This document shows positions 1-11,500 of a stretch of DNA of 64,000 bases, piece after piece. The DNA comes from Mytilinidion resinicola (lineage: Eukaryota; Ascomycota; Dothideomycetes; Mytilinidiales; Mytilinidiaceae). How positions within the stretch are numbered: position 1 is the stretch's first letter; the number at the start of each line of letters is the position of its first letter. Under the pieces are notes generated by a model, which saw only the letters and a program-made list of their open reading frames with translations, did not search any database and was not told the origin of the DNA. The position numbers and the translations under genes are program-made. The DNA lies in assembly GCF_010093595.1 (NCBI RefSeq), contig NW_022985444.1, positions 1,124,654-1,188,653 on the forward strand, written 5' to 3'.

Positions 1-166
1 TCGTCTTTTCCACCTCCTCTCATTCCTCCCCCTCTCTTACTCACCAACTACCTCCCAGGGCGTCTACGGCGGCGTCGTAGCCAACGGCAACAGCAACATC
101 CTCGACCTCCCCAACATTAATAAGACCGCCTTCCGCAGCATCCAGCCTAACCCGACGGCGTCTTGA
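1..166 (+). CDS. 3' end of an unidentified gene (partial)
   Basis: The window opens in a pyrimidine-rich stretch ending in CAG at 56-58, which looks like an intron with its acceptor. From 59 a frame reads 35 codons to a TGA at 164-166, starting GVYGGVVANGNSN and ending RSIQPNPTAS. Only this last exon is inside the window, so the start, the length and any domain are missing and I do not recognise the family. The polar Asn/Ser/Pro-rich tail looks like a C-terminal extension. The call rests on the acceptor-like sequence plus an open frame and could be wrong. Confidence 0.4.
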   Translation, partial: RLFHLLSFLPLSYSPTTSQGVYGGVVANGNSNILDLPNINKTAFRSIQPNPTAS

Positions 167-228
167 GTTTTGGCAGCCGTCCACACGCTACTGTACTAGC
201 GCATCCCTAGCGACATTCCTCAGCTTGC

Positions 229-1159
229 ATGCGTCACCTTCCAGCTCAACAGGGTTCCTTCTCTCAGCTGAGCTGGCTCCTCTACGCCTATATATACCCA
301 CCCTCCTACATAGCAATATACCAGAGTTCTCATCACTTTTCACCAGCTGCCAGATGGTCCACAACTTATTATCAATGCGGCTCACCAGGTCTCCTGCGCC
401 ACGAATATGGCCCGGACGGTACTTTTGTGAAGTCAGAATCAGAAATCCTCGAGTCCGACGGATACTAAGTACCTACAAGTGCTGAATGGATCGGGAAGTC
501 TGGCGGGACTACTGCTGACCAGCAAGAAAGTCAACGAGGAAGTTAGCTCCATTATGTGGAACGAACTTGAATTCCGTTTCCAGGACGGACATTATCCTTA
601 CTCCGGCAATGTTGCAGAACTCGAGCGTTTCGTGAGCAGCGTTTCCCAGCACAATCTTTCAGCGATCCGCAAGGTCGTCATCCACGGCAGTCCGAGGATG
701 ATGCTGAACTTCTTCGAGCGGGCAACAACAGGCAAAGAGTCAGACCGCATTCGAATCGGTGGCTCAGCTCCCCGCAAACTTTCGCGGGGTCTTGAGTTGG
801 AAGTTCGATTGCCTCACCGTCCGTACTACAATCGACGGTGGGACTATGGCTCGGACTGGGATCTGAAGCTCGATTGCTGGCGGGAGGTCGTCGGTACCGT
901 GTTGTGGATGGGCCGGCGTACTCTGGCACACTTCGATAATGTGAAGCTGGCGGGCTGCCTCAGCCCAGCTGTGCGTGAAATGTATCTTCAATTGTTGGAC
1001 GACATCAAGCACGGGCGACGCACACAGATTCGCGATGTCGATCTCAAGGGGACTTGCCAATTTGTAGGGTTTAACCATGCCGAGTGCCCTCGACGCGCTT
1101 GCATCGAGGTTTGGTGCGTGTGCCAAGGTGTTGCAAAGCCTCAAGACCAGGAAGGGTAG
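229..1159 (+). CDS. Hypothetical lineage-type protein (2EXR/F-box-like fungal family)
   Basis: The solid part is 480-1159, about 226 codons. It has the pattern LLLTSKKVNEEVSSIMWNEL near its start, then a block around SVSQHNLSAIRKVVIHG. This layout (a statement about former residues, an early 'tower' of leucines, then a beta-strand block) is typical of the abundant Pezizomycotina proteins annotated as F-box-like or 2EXR proteins, which have no known biochemistry. No ATG opens this frame, so I infer an upstream exon 229-418 joined through a GT at 419-420 and AG at 478-479, with a CTAAG branch-like site at about 465. The join keeps the frame and would give 289 aa. The first exon is uncertain; the second is fairly secure. 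Confidence 0.45.
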
Positions 1160-2324
1160 GTACGGACCTAGAATATCGAGTTTGAGATTGCGAGGTTGGG
1201 AAATGGTTGTGGTTTTGGGGTCGAGGCGTTTCTCTAGGAGTATTTTTCTGAGTACTAGATATGGAATTGTACAATGTGCTCTAATGTAGGGACTCGAAAC
1301 AATGTGGTGTTGTAATCGATCAAATTTTCCCAAGTAAGACTGTGCATCTGGAGCTCGTGATCTATATCTCCTTTGTTCTTTGCGGACGGGACCTCTGCGT
1401 CTAGCTTTTGGAAGCCAAATTCATGAAGTTACTTTAACGAGTAGAAAATACCGGAGACTGGTTCGAGGCTGGTAAAAGTAAACCGACAGCTGCATATGCA
1501 GTGATTTGTGGCTTAGTTAATTATGTGTCTGTTACTAATTCGGACTTGACGTGGTCTCCGGCTGGTGATTGCTGGCGGAATCACCAGAAGTTGTCAAGTA
1601 GATTGAATTGAACATGAGTTTATATTGAAGTGAATACGTGAGTTTATATACGTGATAACTTGTAGAGTAACGTGACGTTGGAGTAGCTACGTAGTTCGGA
1701 GCCGTACGGAAGCTGACCCTGTATATACGTACTTCATACATAGGAAGGTGTATAGATCTACACGAATCGACGATGTAGACCCGGAGTTTGTACCGAGCCT
1801 ATAGTTTGTATAGATCTTCATAAGGATCTACACGTCAAAGCTTTTGCGAGGCCATGAAGGCCATAGCCGTCTGTCAGCTGGCATATCCGATTCGTCGGCT
1901 GAAAATCAGTGCTTGCGAACATGATATATTGGATGCCTTTTGAGCAAAGAAAGGAACGATACTCACAATCAAGCAAACCTGGTAACACAACTCCGGGTCT
2001 ACCAAACGCACTTCACCACTCACCATTTGCGCACCCAACCTTATCGCCTTGTAGAAAGCCTACATTCATCCCTATCGAGATCCATATCCCCTCAACAACC
2101 TTTCCCCCAAAATGTCCACCCACTCCCGTTCTACGTCCCCGTTTCCCTCGCGCACACCGTACTCCTCCTCTCAAACGTCCAAATGCAAATCTTGGCCCGC
2201 TTCCCGCAAGATATCCAGACATCCTACCTCGCCGAGATCCAAAATGTACTAAATTTCTCTCGGTCCTAGATCGTCGAAGCCACGATCATCCAGCAAGCTG
2301 AGCAGCGAAGAGTAATTCATCAGA
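1160..2324. other. Intergenic, AT-richer, no supported gene
   Basis: No convincing coding sequence was found. Overlapping open frames between 1909 and 2301 are proline/serine-rich and lack homology I can recognise. The stretch 1500-1850 is stop-rich and contains short inverted repeats, including a perfect hairpin at 1562-1587 and related GTGTA/TAGATC words near 1749-1765 and 1812-1833. This could be a decayed transposon or LTR, but no terminal repeats or target-site duplication could be defined. Confidence 0.4.
1562..1587. repeat. Perfect 9-bp inverted repeat (hairpin)
   Basis: CTGGTGATT at 1562-1570 and AATCACCAG at 1579-1587 are exact reverse complements around an 8-nt loop. There is no T-run after it, and it lies in a non-coding stretch, so it is reported only as a structure. 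Confidence 0.6.
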
Positions 2325-2633
2325 GTGCCACTAATCGTGCACCACACTCTCCCCGTTATCCCCCGGCCAAACATCGAAAGTTCGCCGTCACTCCATTGGT
2401 TCGGCATGGGCCTCTTCAGCACGCATGGCCTTATCGCCAACGAACCGACCGATGTCGACGTCTCCTATCGCTCACAGGAAGATGCGGTTGTGGGAAGGCT
2501 CCTGCATTATTTTGCTATGATTAGTGCTCAGCGCTATCCTAGGGACTGTGTGTGGGCATTGAAGACATATAGACCAACGGTATTTGCCCATGAAATTGCC
2601 ACTATGTCGGAACTGTCGGATCCTCATCGAAAG
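2325..2633 (+). CDS. Exon-like ORF, unidentified
   Basis: An ATG at 2325 opens a frame of 103 codons that reaches a strong donor, AAG followed by GTAAGA, at 2634. The translated text is of mixed composition with no low-complexity bias (for example HYFAMISAQRYPRDCVWALK), which makes it look coding. I could not find a convincing partner exon: the next coding block begins at 2852 after its own upstream stop. It may be the first exon of the coiled-coil gene downstream, a separate decayed gene, or chance. Confidence 0.25.
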
Positions 2634-2851
2634 GTAAGATATATATTAGATAAAACATCAGTGTAGATTATGATTGATGAGACCTTTCCACCTCGAGCGT
2701 ACATATCTACAAACCCCGAAAATCTCTCTTCATCAAACCACTTTTACTTTTCTTCATCTCTTACCCCTCTCACCCCATCGTCTCCTTAAGCACTCGGCAT
2801 CGCACTCGTCAACAACCAAGCGCCCCCCCCGGCTCCGTATGATTTATTTGT

Positions 2852-3928
2852 ATGACTATGGAACAGTCACGTTTGCTCTTCCGAAGCGGTGGGCTCTTGC
2901 AAGCAAAGCCGGCGGAACAGGATGTCATCAACCCAGGAGGGCCAGACTGCGCGTTTAATGGGAAGATGAGCCCCTACTACGAACTAATCGACTTGAATCG
3001 GGGATTCTATCTCTTCAGCACGTCCGGCCATCTCCAGTACGTCGAAGCGCTGGAGGGAAAAGCAAGAGCAGTCGAAGAGCGGATCAAAATGTCGGACACG
3101 GCCACGGAACTACGCAAGATTTGTGAGCAAATGGGCAGCGACATTTCACACGTGGTTGGCTCCAAAGGGTTGGACGCACTTGACAGCTCTGCAGCCGCCA
3201 CCACTGTGGAGGTGGAAGTGCTAGAACGGGCTCTCGCCGAGCTGTCTATCGCAGTCCGTACATCACCATTGCCACAACATCCAATCTAATGATACAGGTC
3301 GTGAAGCTAGAAGATAGAAAGAAAGAAAGACTTGGACACGGAAGAGCTGAAGTTGGGTAAGATTGTGGAAGCAGACGCGGATTTGAGGGCCGAGATTAAG
3401 AGCCTCGAAGTGGCAAACGCGAGGAGGGAAGAGGAATGGCGAGAGCAGGTTGACAGGCGTGATGGTGCAAAGGAGCGCATCACGCTTTTGTACCACTATC
3501 AAATCCGCGATAATGTCAAGCTAATGGGCGAACATGTCCATTTGATAAAACAGAGACGAGTAGCCCGGCGGAGGCTTCGGCAACACCGCCAGACAGTGTT
3601 CAAGCTACACAATGAGACCAGGGACCAGTCTCACGCCGTCGAGGATCTCCAAGAGCAATTGAGGATGCAGGGGGCCGTGTCGCAGAAGCAAGAGCAGGCT
3701 ATCGAAACCAAGGATACCACCATTGGCGAGCTTCGACGTGAGCTTGGGAGCAAGAACGTGGAGATTTGACCACAAAAGGAGGCTGAAAAAGCCCTGGAAG
3801 CCACTATTAGTAAGATAGGACGCAGGGTCAATGCGAGGGATGCTGAGATTCAGCGGCAGAAGAACGCTCTGCATCAAGCCATTGTCTCGCTCGAGGAAAC
3901 ATTTGGACCCGTGCTGGGATGGTTATAA
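2852..3928 (+). pseudogene. Coiled-coil protein gene with an in-frame stop
   Basis: Exon 1 opens at 2852 (ATG, with a TGA just upstream in frame) and runs to about 3261. A short intron (donor near 3259-3262, acceptor near 3310-3317) leads into a long Glu/Arg/Lys/Gln-rich segment. That segment has heptad character typical of a coiled coil, with stretches such as EDLQEQLRMQGAVSQKQEQA. A TGA at 3767-3769 ends the frame, yet the same frame continues open for 52 more codons of the same composition (KEAEKALEATISK and onward) to TAA at 3926-3928. Coding-like text on both sides of the stop suggests a nonsense mutation. A GTGAGC-AG intron across the stop would be only 41 nt and would shift the frame. 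No named domain is recognised, so function is unknown. Confidence 0.45.
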
Positions 3929-4172
3929 CTGGGGATGATACGCCTATTCACCTGAGTCACCTCTACAAGGATGAAACTCTGAGAGGAGGAGGAGATATAT
4001 GGCATAATGGACACCGAATTTAGAAACTATTATACTGCAATAGGCCGGAGTGTTCCCTGTCAATTAGAAGTAGAGGATAACTCGGCCCTGCCTTGACAAC
4101 ACGTCTAGCCAAGGCTGCCACAAGTCGTGAAAGACGACAGAGAAAACTAATTACAGAAAATGTGGTGTGGAC

Positions 4173-4394
4173 TCACCGTGCTCCCATCGTTGTGAGACCA
4201 ACAAGAACCACATGCTGAATCCCCTCGCATTCAGGTACTTGACTAGATCCGAAGAGGCGAGGCAGCTTGGTTGAAGTTCCCCAAGCACGATCTTGTCTTT
4301 CAAGGCACCCTACCCTCTCAGCGGTGTTAGCGTCTCCGGGATGGAGAAGTTGAGCGTGTGAGAATCTGCCTTTACTGTCTGCATGATCCGTCAA
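4173..4394 (-). pseudogene. Remnant resembling an isochorismatase-family hydrolase
   Basis: Read on the minus strand, one frame gives DLVKYLNARG and the neighbouring frame gives GIQHVVLVGLTTMGA. Together these match the conserved core strand and cis-peptide region of isochorismatase-like cysteine hydrolases (the 'L..RGI.HVVLVGLTT.G' pattern), but the two halves are in different frames. The frame runs into a GTGAGT donor on the left side at about 4172, as an original exon end would. The N-terminal catalytic Asp region and the C-terminal part are not visible. I read this as a truncated, frameshifted gene relic. The family call rests on about 25 residues. Confidence 0.35.
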
Positions 4395-4526
4395 ATCATC
4401 AGCATTAATTCAACCTAAAGCTTTAGTCGCGGCGCCATTCTTACCCCTAAAACTCCCTTCTCCTCTAACCCACGAGCCTACTGCGCCAGCTTATTATACG
4501 GACTCACAAACGCGTTGTTATTCAAA

Positions 4527-4829
4527 TTAAAGATAATTCGTGGCCGGATGACACGGCTCTAATCCAATTCGCCGGAACTTCCCCTTCTCGTCCACCTCGA
4601 AAAGTACCGCGGCGTCCTTGTTGAGCTTGCCGAATGGGGGATCGGACGATGTGTGTCGTGAGTTGTTGACCTCGTCGTTCGCCGACAAGGCCGACTCCAA
4701 GAGCTTGTCGTCAATCTTCTTGTCGCCCAGCAGCTTTTCCCCCAGATTCTTGTGCACAGGGTATTGAACATAGAATGGCTGGTCCGCCTTGGCCGTTGTG
4801 GCATATGCCAGACTGCTTTCTCGAGACAC
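4527..4829 (-). CDS. Small unidentified ORF (100 codons)
   Basis: An ATG at 4829 opens a minus-strand frame of 100 codons with a balanced, charged composition (for example KLNKDAAVLFEVDEKGKF), more protein-like than chance. No domain, signal peptide or membrane segment is visible. It lies beside the hydrolase remnant on the same strand, so it may be another gene fragment. I would not assign a function. Confidence 0.22.
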   Translation of the reverse strand: MSRESSLAYATTAKADQPFYVQYPVHKNLGEKLLGDKKIDDKLLESALSANDEVNNSRHTSSDPPFGKLNKDAAVLFEVDEKGKFRRIGLEPCHPATNYL

Positions 4830-5158
4830 AATCCCAAATCAAGAACTCCGTGTGATAGTACCTCCTATGACAGCAAGCGAGCTGGTGACGACGCTAAAGA
4901 AGCGTTTGGCCAATAGCAGTGCTCGAACATAAATTCATTTTCACGCTAACCCGCATTTGGAAACATGTTTTTCTTGCTCTGCCCTCCACACTTTTCTGCG
5001 CGGACTTCAGACGATACTGGATCGGGAAATCGCATATGTGACGTCAGCATCTTGTTCACTTGCATGTGACGATGTATCAAGCACGCAAAGATGGCGTGGG
5101 GTACTCTGCGGGCGTCTAGGGGGTCTGGGGGACGTGGTGTGGGCTACGTACACACCGT

Positions 5159-5465
5159 GTCTAATAAAAACTCCTTCACGCGGTCAAATCTGTCGATCTT
5201 TGTAACTAAAGCGAACAACAGGTGCCAGGAGACCTCTGCGAGACGTGCCACTTTGCGTATACCCGACGTCTAACAAATTTCTCTCTTACGCGGTCAATTC
5301 CGTAACTATTTGCACTTCGAAGAGACAATGGGTGCTGGGAAGCAACTACAAAATGCCACACCCCGCGTCTAGCTCAAATATTTTCACGCGGTTCAATCCG
5401 TAAGAACTTGCACTTCAACGGCGCAAAGTGGGACCTCAGCGGGCTTTGCGTGCTTTCCTCCAGAC
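5159..5465. repeat. Degenerate tandem repeat, three units of about 100 bp
   Basis: Three diverged copies begin with GTCTA at 5159, 5268 and 5367. Each carries an aligned core: TCACGCGGTCAAATCTGT, TTACGCGGTCAATTCCGT and TCACGCGGTTCAATCCGT. In units 2 and 3 a TTGCACTTC word follows (less clear in unit 1), then a purine-rich stretch. Unit lengths are about 109, 99 and 98 bp. No open frame covers the array. Confidence 0.7.
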
Positions 5466-5766
5466 TGTGCGAAGATGCGTTAGAAGTTGTTACGAGATTG
5501 ACTGCGTGAGAGCTGGGTTGATAGACGCAGCGTAGCCACGTCGTGGTCTATGACACGCCGACATAGCGGTCAGATAGCACAAATACTCCCCGATCTGACG
5601 GCGACCACATCAATTGAGAGGACACAGTCCCATCACAGTCCCCTCCACCCCCTCAGCCATCCCCACAAACCTCACACCACCAGCATATCACCATCCAACC
5701 TGTCACATACAAAAAAACATATATATTACATCTAAAACGCCCCTCTTCCCTACCTCTTCCCCACTT

Positions 5767-7575
5767 TCACATCTCCTCTCCCTCCGACTCCGGCTCCGGC
5801 GCAACATGCACCTCCCACAACCCACTCAAATCACTCTCCGCATCCTCAGCCTTCCCCAAGGGCCCATCCTCACTCGTAACTCCACTCGCCAACACCCCCC
5901 TCCTTCTCCCATCCCTCACAAACCTCAAGAAATCATGACTCGCGTTCACGTACGCATCCAGCGCCAGCCGCTCGTTTAGTCGTGTTCCCGTCACGAGACG
6001 GAAAATGAGGGGCTGCAGGATTGGCGCGTCGGTAATGGAGGAGTGGGCGGTGTGCAGCAGGGTTAGGAACCAGGCGTGCACGCCACGGTCGAGGACGGAC
6101 TGCGCGACGGCCTTGACAACGGCAAAGTGCGGTCGGCCGTAGAAGGAGGCCGGGGAGGAGGTCCACGAGCCGGAGTTGATGATTAGGGTGGGGACGGTGA
6201 TGTCGGAGTTTAGGGGGCCGGATTCTTTTCCACTGGTGGCAGTTGGCGTTAGTATGAGGGACGGTAGGTAGGGATGTAACAACTTACGGGTCGAACATGA
6301 TCGCTGACCGGACTGGTAAACTCTTCGAGGGCGCATCGCGGAGGGTTTGGAGCTACGTTTCCAAGATCAGAAAGTTGTCCACGGACGTCAAGTGATGACT
6401 GCTGAGAAGAAGACTTACAGCAAGCGTAGCACCATACGAATGTCCCACAATCGTCACACTTTCCACATCCAACCTACCCTGCCACTCCGCAAAACTCCAT
6501 CCCTCACGCCTCGGGTTTTCTCTGAGCACTCGCTCTCCCTCCCCATCATCAATCGCCCGGAGCACCCGAATCGTCTCTTCCACCTCCGCTTCCCGAAACG
6601 CAAGTTGAGCGGCTTTAAAGCCGTCGGCTGTTATGGGTGGATCGGACCTACAAATTATAACATTAGCGACCAACCGCAAAAAGAACGACTTGAACGTGAC
6701 AACGAGAAGGGCCAATATACACTATATCATCCATATTAATATGCAGAATATCCCTCTCCTTCCCATCCGCCGTCATCACCACACTCCCCGGCCCACTCCC
6801 ATCTCGATGCTCAATAGCCGCCACCACATACCCACGACTCGCCAACTCCCCACAGTAATGCGAGTAGCTCGTCCGCATCCCCGCCATGCCGTGCGAGAAC
6901 ACAATCACCGGCAGCCCGGCGCTTTCTTTGAGTAACGGGCTCGTCACCACGCTCCCATCTTTCAACCCCCCGAGCTCGTGCTCGAGGCGGGACAGAATGG
7001 GGGCATCCGCATGTGCGGGAATCGTGGTTGCGCCGGCAAAGAGCCACAACCCGAAGGTGAAAACGCGGTGAAGGATGGAGGAGGAAATGTGCGCGAGGCG
7101 GGCGTAGCCGGAGGCGACGAGGGAGAGGGGGCGGGGGACCCAGTAGTGTTTTGGCGGCCAGTGGACATGCCCGGGGTTTGGTGTCGCGGGGTAGAAGAGG
7201 GTGAAGAAGACGGATTCGAGCTACGGGTACTTAGTGAGCAAGGATTCGTTCATCTAAGAAAAGCATTGGAGTTTATGCTGCGAAATGTGAAGGACATCAC
7301 GTGTAGTTTTAATGAAAAGATGATGAGATATAAGAGATGAATTCGCGACGAACCTTCAACGCTATCTCCCCCCCGTCCTTCAACACCGCGGGATGCAGTA
7401 CCCGCGTCTCGCAATCCGCTTCTACATCGATAATTCCGACCTGATGCGGGCCGGAGTACGACGGCAGCGGGTTACAGAGCGGCAACATTTTGATGACAAA
7501 AAGAGAAACGATGGCGCTGAAGATTAGCACCACAGAGACATTTCTCCAGGACCGGCGGCCAAAGGGACGGATCAT
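5767..7575 (-). CDS. Platelet-activating-factor acetylhydrolase-like lipase
   Basis: A serine hydrolase of the PAF-acetylhydrolase family (group VII phospholipase A2 type, cleaving short or oxidised sn-2 acyl chains). Five exons fit on the minus strand: 7575-7354, 7220-6721, 6647-6419, 6352-6288 and 6232-5767, giving 493 aa. The N-terminus has one hydrophobic segment ([18 protein letters not shown], about residues 13-30), a signal anchor or signal peptide. The family blocks [11 protein letters not shown], then [17 protein letters not shown] (oxyanion region, about residue 180), then GHSYGAT with the nucleophile serine near residue 311 are all present. HTAHSSITD in the last exon is the likely catalytic-His region. 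All four introns are GT-AG, and the frame is restored at each. No disabling change was seen. The substrate is unknown. Confidence 0.85.
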
Positions 7576-8505
7576 GCTTCAAGAACGTGGGTCATGGAAA
7601 GTATGGAATGGGGAAGGAGGTTGTTGGAGTTGGAAAGGCACGAGAGGGTCTATGATGGATGGGATGCAGCAAGATCGATGGCAGGGGTGTTCTAAATCGG
7701 ATAAGACGGCGAAGTCGTCGATGACGCAAGTGGTGTGTAGCTTAGTCACGACGGAACCTCGAAGACTAAATACTAAGTGCTAGTGATGCTTTGAATTCGT
7801 GCTCCTAAACGCCTTAAAATCTAGGCAACATTAAAACATGGTTTATTTACAGATTCGCAATCGATATTCTGTATCCCAAAGACGACGCGTCTTGTCTCTG
7901 AACCCAACGGCCAAACCTCGGCCCCTCTTCTTCTTGCACAAGCCGCGTTCCGATTCGTGCCGCCTTTTAGCCTTAGGGCGCGCGTGCGACTTCAGGTTTC
8001 AACACTTTTCTGCTCGACCAGGGTCTATGTGGCCAAGACCTTCCTCTCCTGGAGAAGATGGGATGACAGTGAGGACAGGTCACGTGACGAGTATAATCCC
8101 TAGTCATAACTATGCCGAAAGGCGGGCTTTAAACCCACCTCGTGCTAACGGCTTTGGTATTCAAGCAAGATACCTTTGTAGTTTATCGCCTCTCATCACG
8201 TCTGAAGGTAGCAATAAAACTCAGTAGTAATCCAGTTAGAGTAAAAACACCACCAAGCTATCTGCTCCACTTTGCTATAAACTCCACCATCGAAAATAAT
8301 ACCCGTTCGAAAGGGGAAAGTCATCGTTCTACATACGACACTCGCTTGCTTTGCTCCCATATGCACCCATCCAGCTCCCAAATCCCATGCTCAAAAAAGC
8401 CCCGAAACTCTGCACCAACTTTACCAAACAAAAAGAAAAGATCGTATACTCCAATTTGCACTTCCGCAATCGTAATCAACCCTCTCTCAATCCTACCCCT
8501 CAGCC
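7576..8505. other. Intergenic (promoter side of the lipase gene)
   Basis: This 0.9-kb stretch separates the start of the PAF-AH-like gene from the stop of the MATH/RING gene, both on the minus strand. A 129-codon plus-strand frame (7838-8227) is Arg/Pro/Ser-rich with no recognisable pattern. No convincing element or gene was found. Confidence 0.4.
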
Positions 8506-11500
8506 TCAACTCACATAAAACAACTTCATCGCCGCCAGCACCCTCCGCCTACAGACCGGACAATTATCCACCCGCCTCGCACAGCTCAAACAAGCAACCA
8601 CGTGCCCGCAATCATAAAACGCCGCCTCGGCCGCATCCTCCCAGCAGATGCGACACAGCCGCTCCGTCTCCTGCGCGACTTTCCAATGCGTCACCCCCTC
8701 CCCAAACCGCTTATCGTTCTTCCACCCACCAACATACGTGTTGCCGCTACTCGCCTCGACAAACGTGCCCGTGCCGTGCTGCTGCCCCGCGACCCATTCT
8801 CCGTCGTAGGTGTCGCCATTCTGGTACGTGAACAGCCCGTGGCCGTGGCGCAGCCCGAGGCGGAAGGAGCCGCTGTAGACGGCACCGGTGTGGTAGATGC
8901 GCGTGCCATGGCCGTGCTTATGGCCGTTGACGAGATCGCCTTTGTACATTTGCGCCGAGAAGTAGTTCAACGTGAAGTGGCCGGTTGCTTTGTGCGGGAA
9001 GTTGCGGACTAGAGCGCGGTGGACGAGGTAGGCCTGGGGCTCTGCGAAGGCGGCGCGGGTGGCGAGGGCAGCGCGCTGCTCTTCGGTGAGGGGGACTGTG
9101 GCGATGATGATGGCGGTGTTGTGGAGGTCGTTTTGAGAGAATGAGCGGCGGAGGCGGAGGGGGTGGGTCGTTGTTAGTTCTTGTTCTTCGTGGAGCTCGA
9201 GGGAGGTGTCGGGGGGAAGGGAGAGGAGCGAGAGAATTGTTTGGTCCACGCGGGCAGATTTGACGGCGATGTGCGAGCCCCGGGGTGTGAGGGTTTGGGC
9301 CTCGGCGTCAAAAAACTTGAGGAAAAAGTAAATTTCATCGGGTGCTGGGGGTGGAGGCGGTGGTGGTTGTGTAAACTGAGCCGGTGGGGGAGGCGGTGGG
9401 AGTGCGTCGGTTCCGCCCATTTCGGTGTCTGTTGGCGGAGGCGGAATAGGGATTACGACTTCCACCGCGGGCGGCTCCGTGGCAGTTGCTTCTGTCAGAG
9501 AGGCATGGATAGCAGCCTCAATTTCCATGGCCTCGTCCGGGTGTGTTTCTTCGACTACCGGGGCGACGGGCGATTCTTCTGCCGCTGGTTCGGGCTCATC
9601 AGGCTCGCTCATAGGCGTATCCTCCGACTCGGGAATGGCCTCTGGCACGGGTGCCGCAGGAGGCTCAGGCGGGGCGACACTCTCATCAGTCGGTGGTGGA
9701 ATCTCTTCAACACTTGGTTGGGACGGGGCTTCAGGTTGAGCGGAGGCTTCTGGGGGTGGTTGAGTGGGCTCTGGTTCTTTTGGCGGCTCCTCGACTGGTA
9801 GCTCAGGCAGACTCTCAAAGTCAAGGACGTGAATCCAGATACGATAGTAAGACCAGCTGTCTTCGATGTCCTTCAGCGACCACGCCTCTGCCTTTTCATC
9901 GAAGTGATCGTTGCTACCGCTGGAGTACTCGATCTTTCCAGTACCCATCAAATGCGGTCGGTAGACTGATCCCCGTAGAGCGTCCGAGAACCAGAATTTG
10001 ATCTGCCGGGGATCCTTGATGTCTTGGACTACCGCCGCAAGCTTATCCCGCACCTCCTTACACCCGTCGGTGGACTTGAGCTGTACTGTGTAGACAAGTT
10101 TCGAATTTCCGGGAGTCCACTTTGGATCGTACGCGTCAATCGTTCCCGGCCCCTCATGCTCCATGAATGCCCTCGAATCAATAACGTGAAATTCATGAGT
10201 TGTGGCTTGTGCCTCCTTTTCTCTCTCCTCGACTTCTTTCTCTGCATCAGTCTTGGGTGCCGCTGGTGGCGCTGGTAAGCCACCGAATGGCGCTGGCGGC
10301 GGAGGAGCTGTGGTCGCTTCAGCCTTCTTGACTTCATCTAAAAGCCATGCTGGCACGTCCCAGGCCTCGTCTTGGCCGCTGCTGTCAAATGCGAGGTCTG
10401 CTACGTCATTCCGTACATACATGGCAATGTATGCTACTGGGTCCTTCCCTCCGTTCATCCCCGAGCCGGCTTTGCCCTCGTGTGCGTCTACTGCTTGTCG
10501 TTTTGTCAGACAAAGTACCCGGTTCTCATCTTTGCTGTCCGTATAGCTGTACCATTTGCTATTCGGCCCTTCTGGTCGGATGATGGGGTGGTAAAGGTAG
10601 GATTGGAGGTTCTCCTTGTGTACCACCATTCCATAAAGTGTGTAGCTCACGCCCCGAACGGTAATATTGTCGTCCAGAGTGATCTTGTTGACCAATTTGA
10701 GCCACGTCCGCGAATTCTTGTCGAAAGCTTGTCGGTCAAGCTCTACAGTCAGCAGCTGTGGTAGAGACTGACCAGGATGCAGCAAGTCGGTGGAATTGGC
10801 AATTGCTTCTTGCATTGTAGAGGCACTTTGCACTGGGGCCCTGTAGCTTGGGATCCCAGTAACATAGTCTTTCTTCTTGCCGAATAGCTCGTCGAAGACG
10901 GATGCGTACGGGGTATCTTGCAGCTCGTCCTCCATCTTAAGCCGCAGTGTCTCCCAGACTTCAATGACATCCATCTTGTCGAAACCGTCCTGAATGCCAT
11001 ACCACTCGAGAGCATCGATGATGTCCTCCAGCCCAACGGGTCCAGCGCCCGGCTTGACCTGTGTCCGCAGCAGATACAGTACTTTTTGGAATGCCGCAAT
11101 CAGAAGCTTTGGCCGCACGAAAGGCTCCTTGAGGGAGTCTGGTACTTTGAATTGATACAAAAATTGACGGAAGGGCTTGAAAAGCATCCACGACGCGATT
11201 GCAGAGATAAGGTTGCCACCTGGAGTGATTTGAGTCTCGCCTAGACTTAGTCCTTGAAGGCCGGTCATGGCAAAGCTGTCCCATGGATTATCTCGGCTGT
11301 GATGTTCCCAGAGACACGCGGTTTCGTCGTCAATTACTCGGATGTAGCTAGTAAAGGCAAGCTTATCATCGCGAAGTAAGGCTTGGCGCTGGCCACGCTG
11401 CCTGTGTTGGATCTCGTAGTACGGTCCATGATACCGAGTCCATCCCCAATCTGGCGAGCCAGTGCAAAATCGATGTAGGCAAGTTCGGACATAATTTACT

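Noticed and set aside
7838..8227. 129-codon plus-strand ORF
   Set aside because: Arg/Pro/Ser-rich with no recognisable domain and no splice support.
9181..9801. 206-codon plus-strand frame rich in Gly, Trp and Arg
   Set aside because: It is antisense to the Pro-rich linker of the MATH/RING protein; the composition is the mirror of proline codons.
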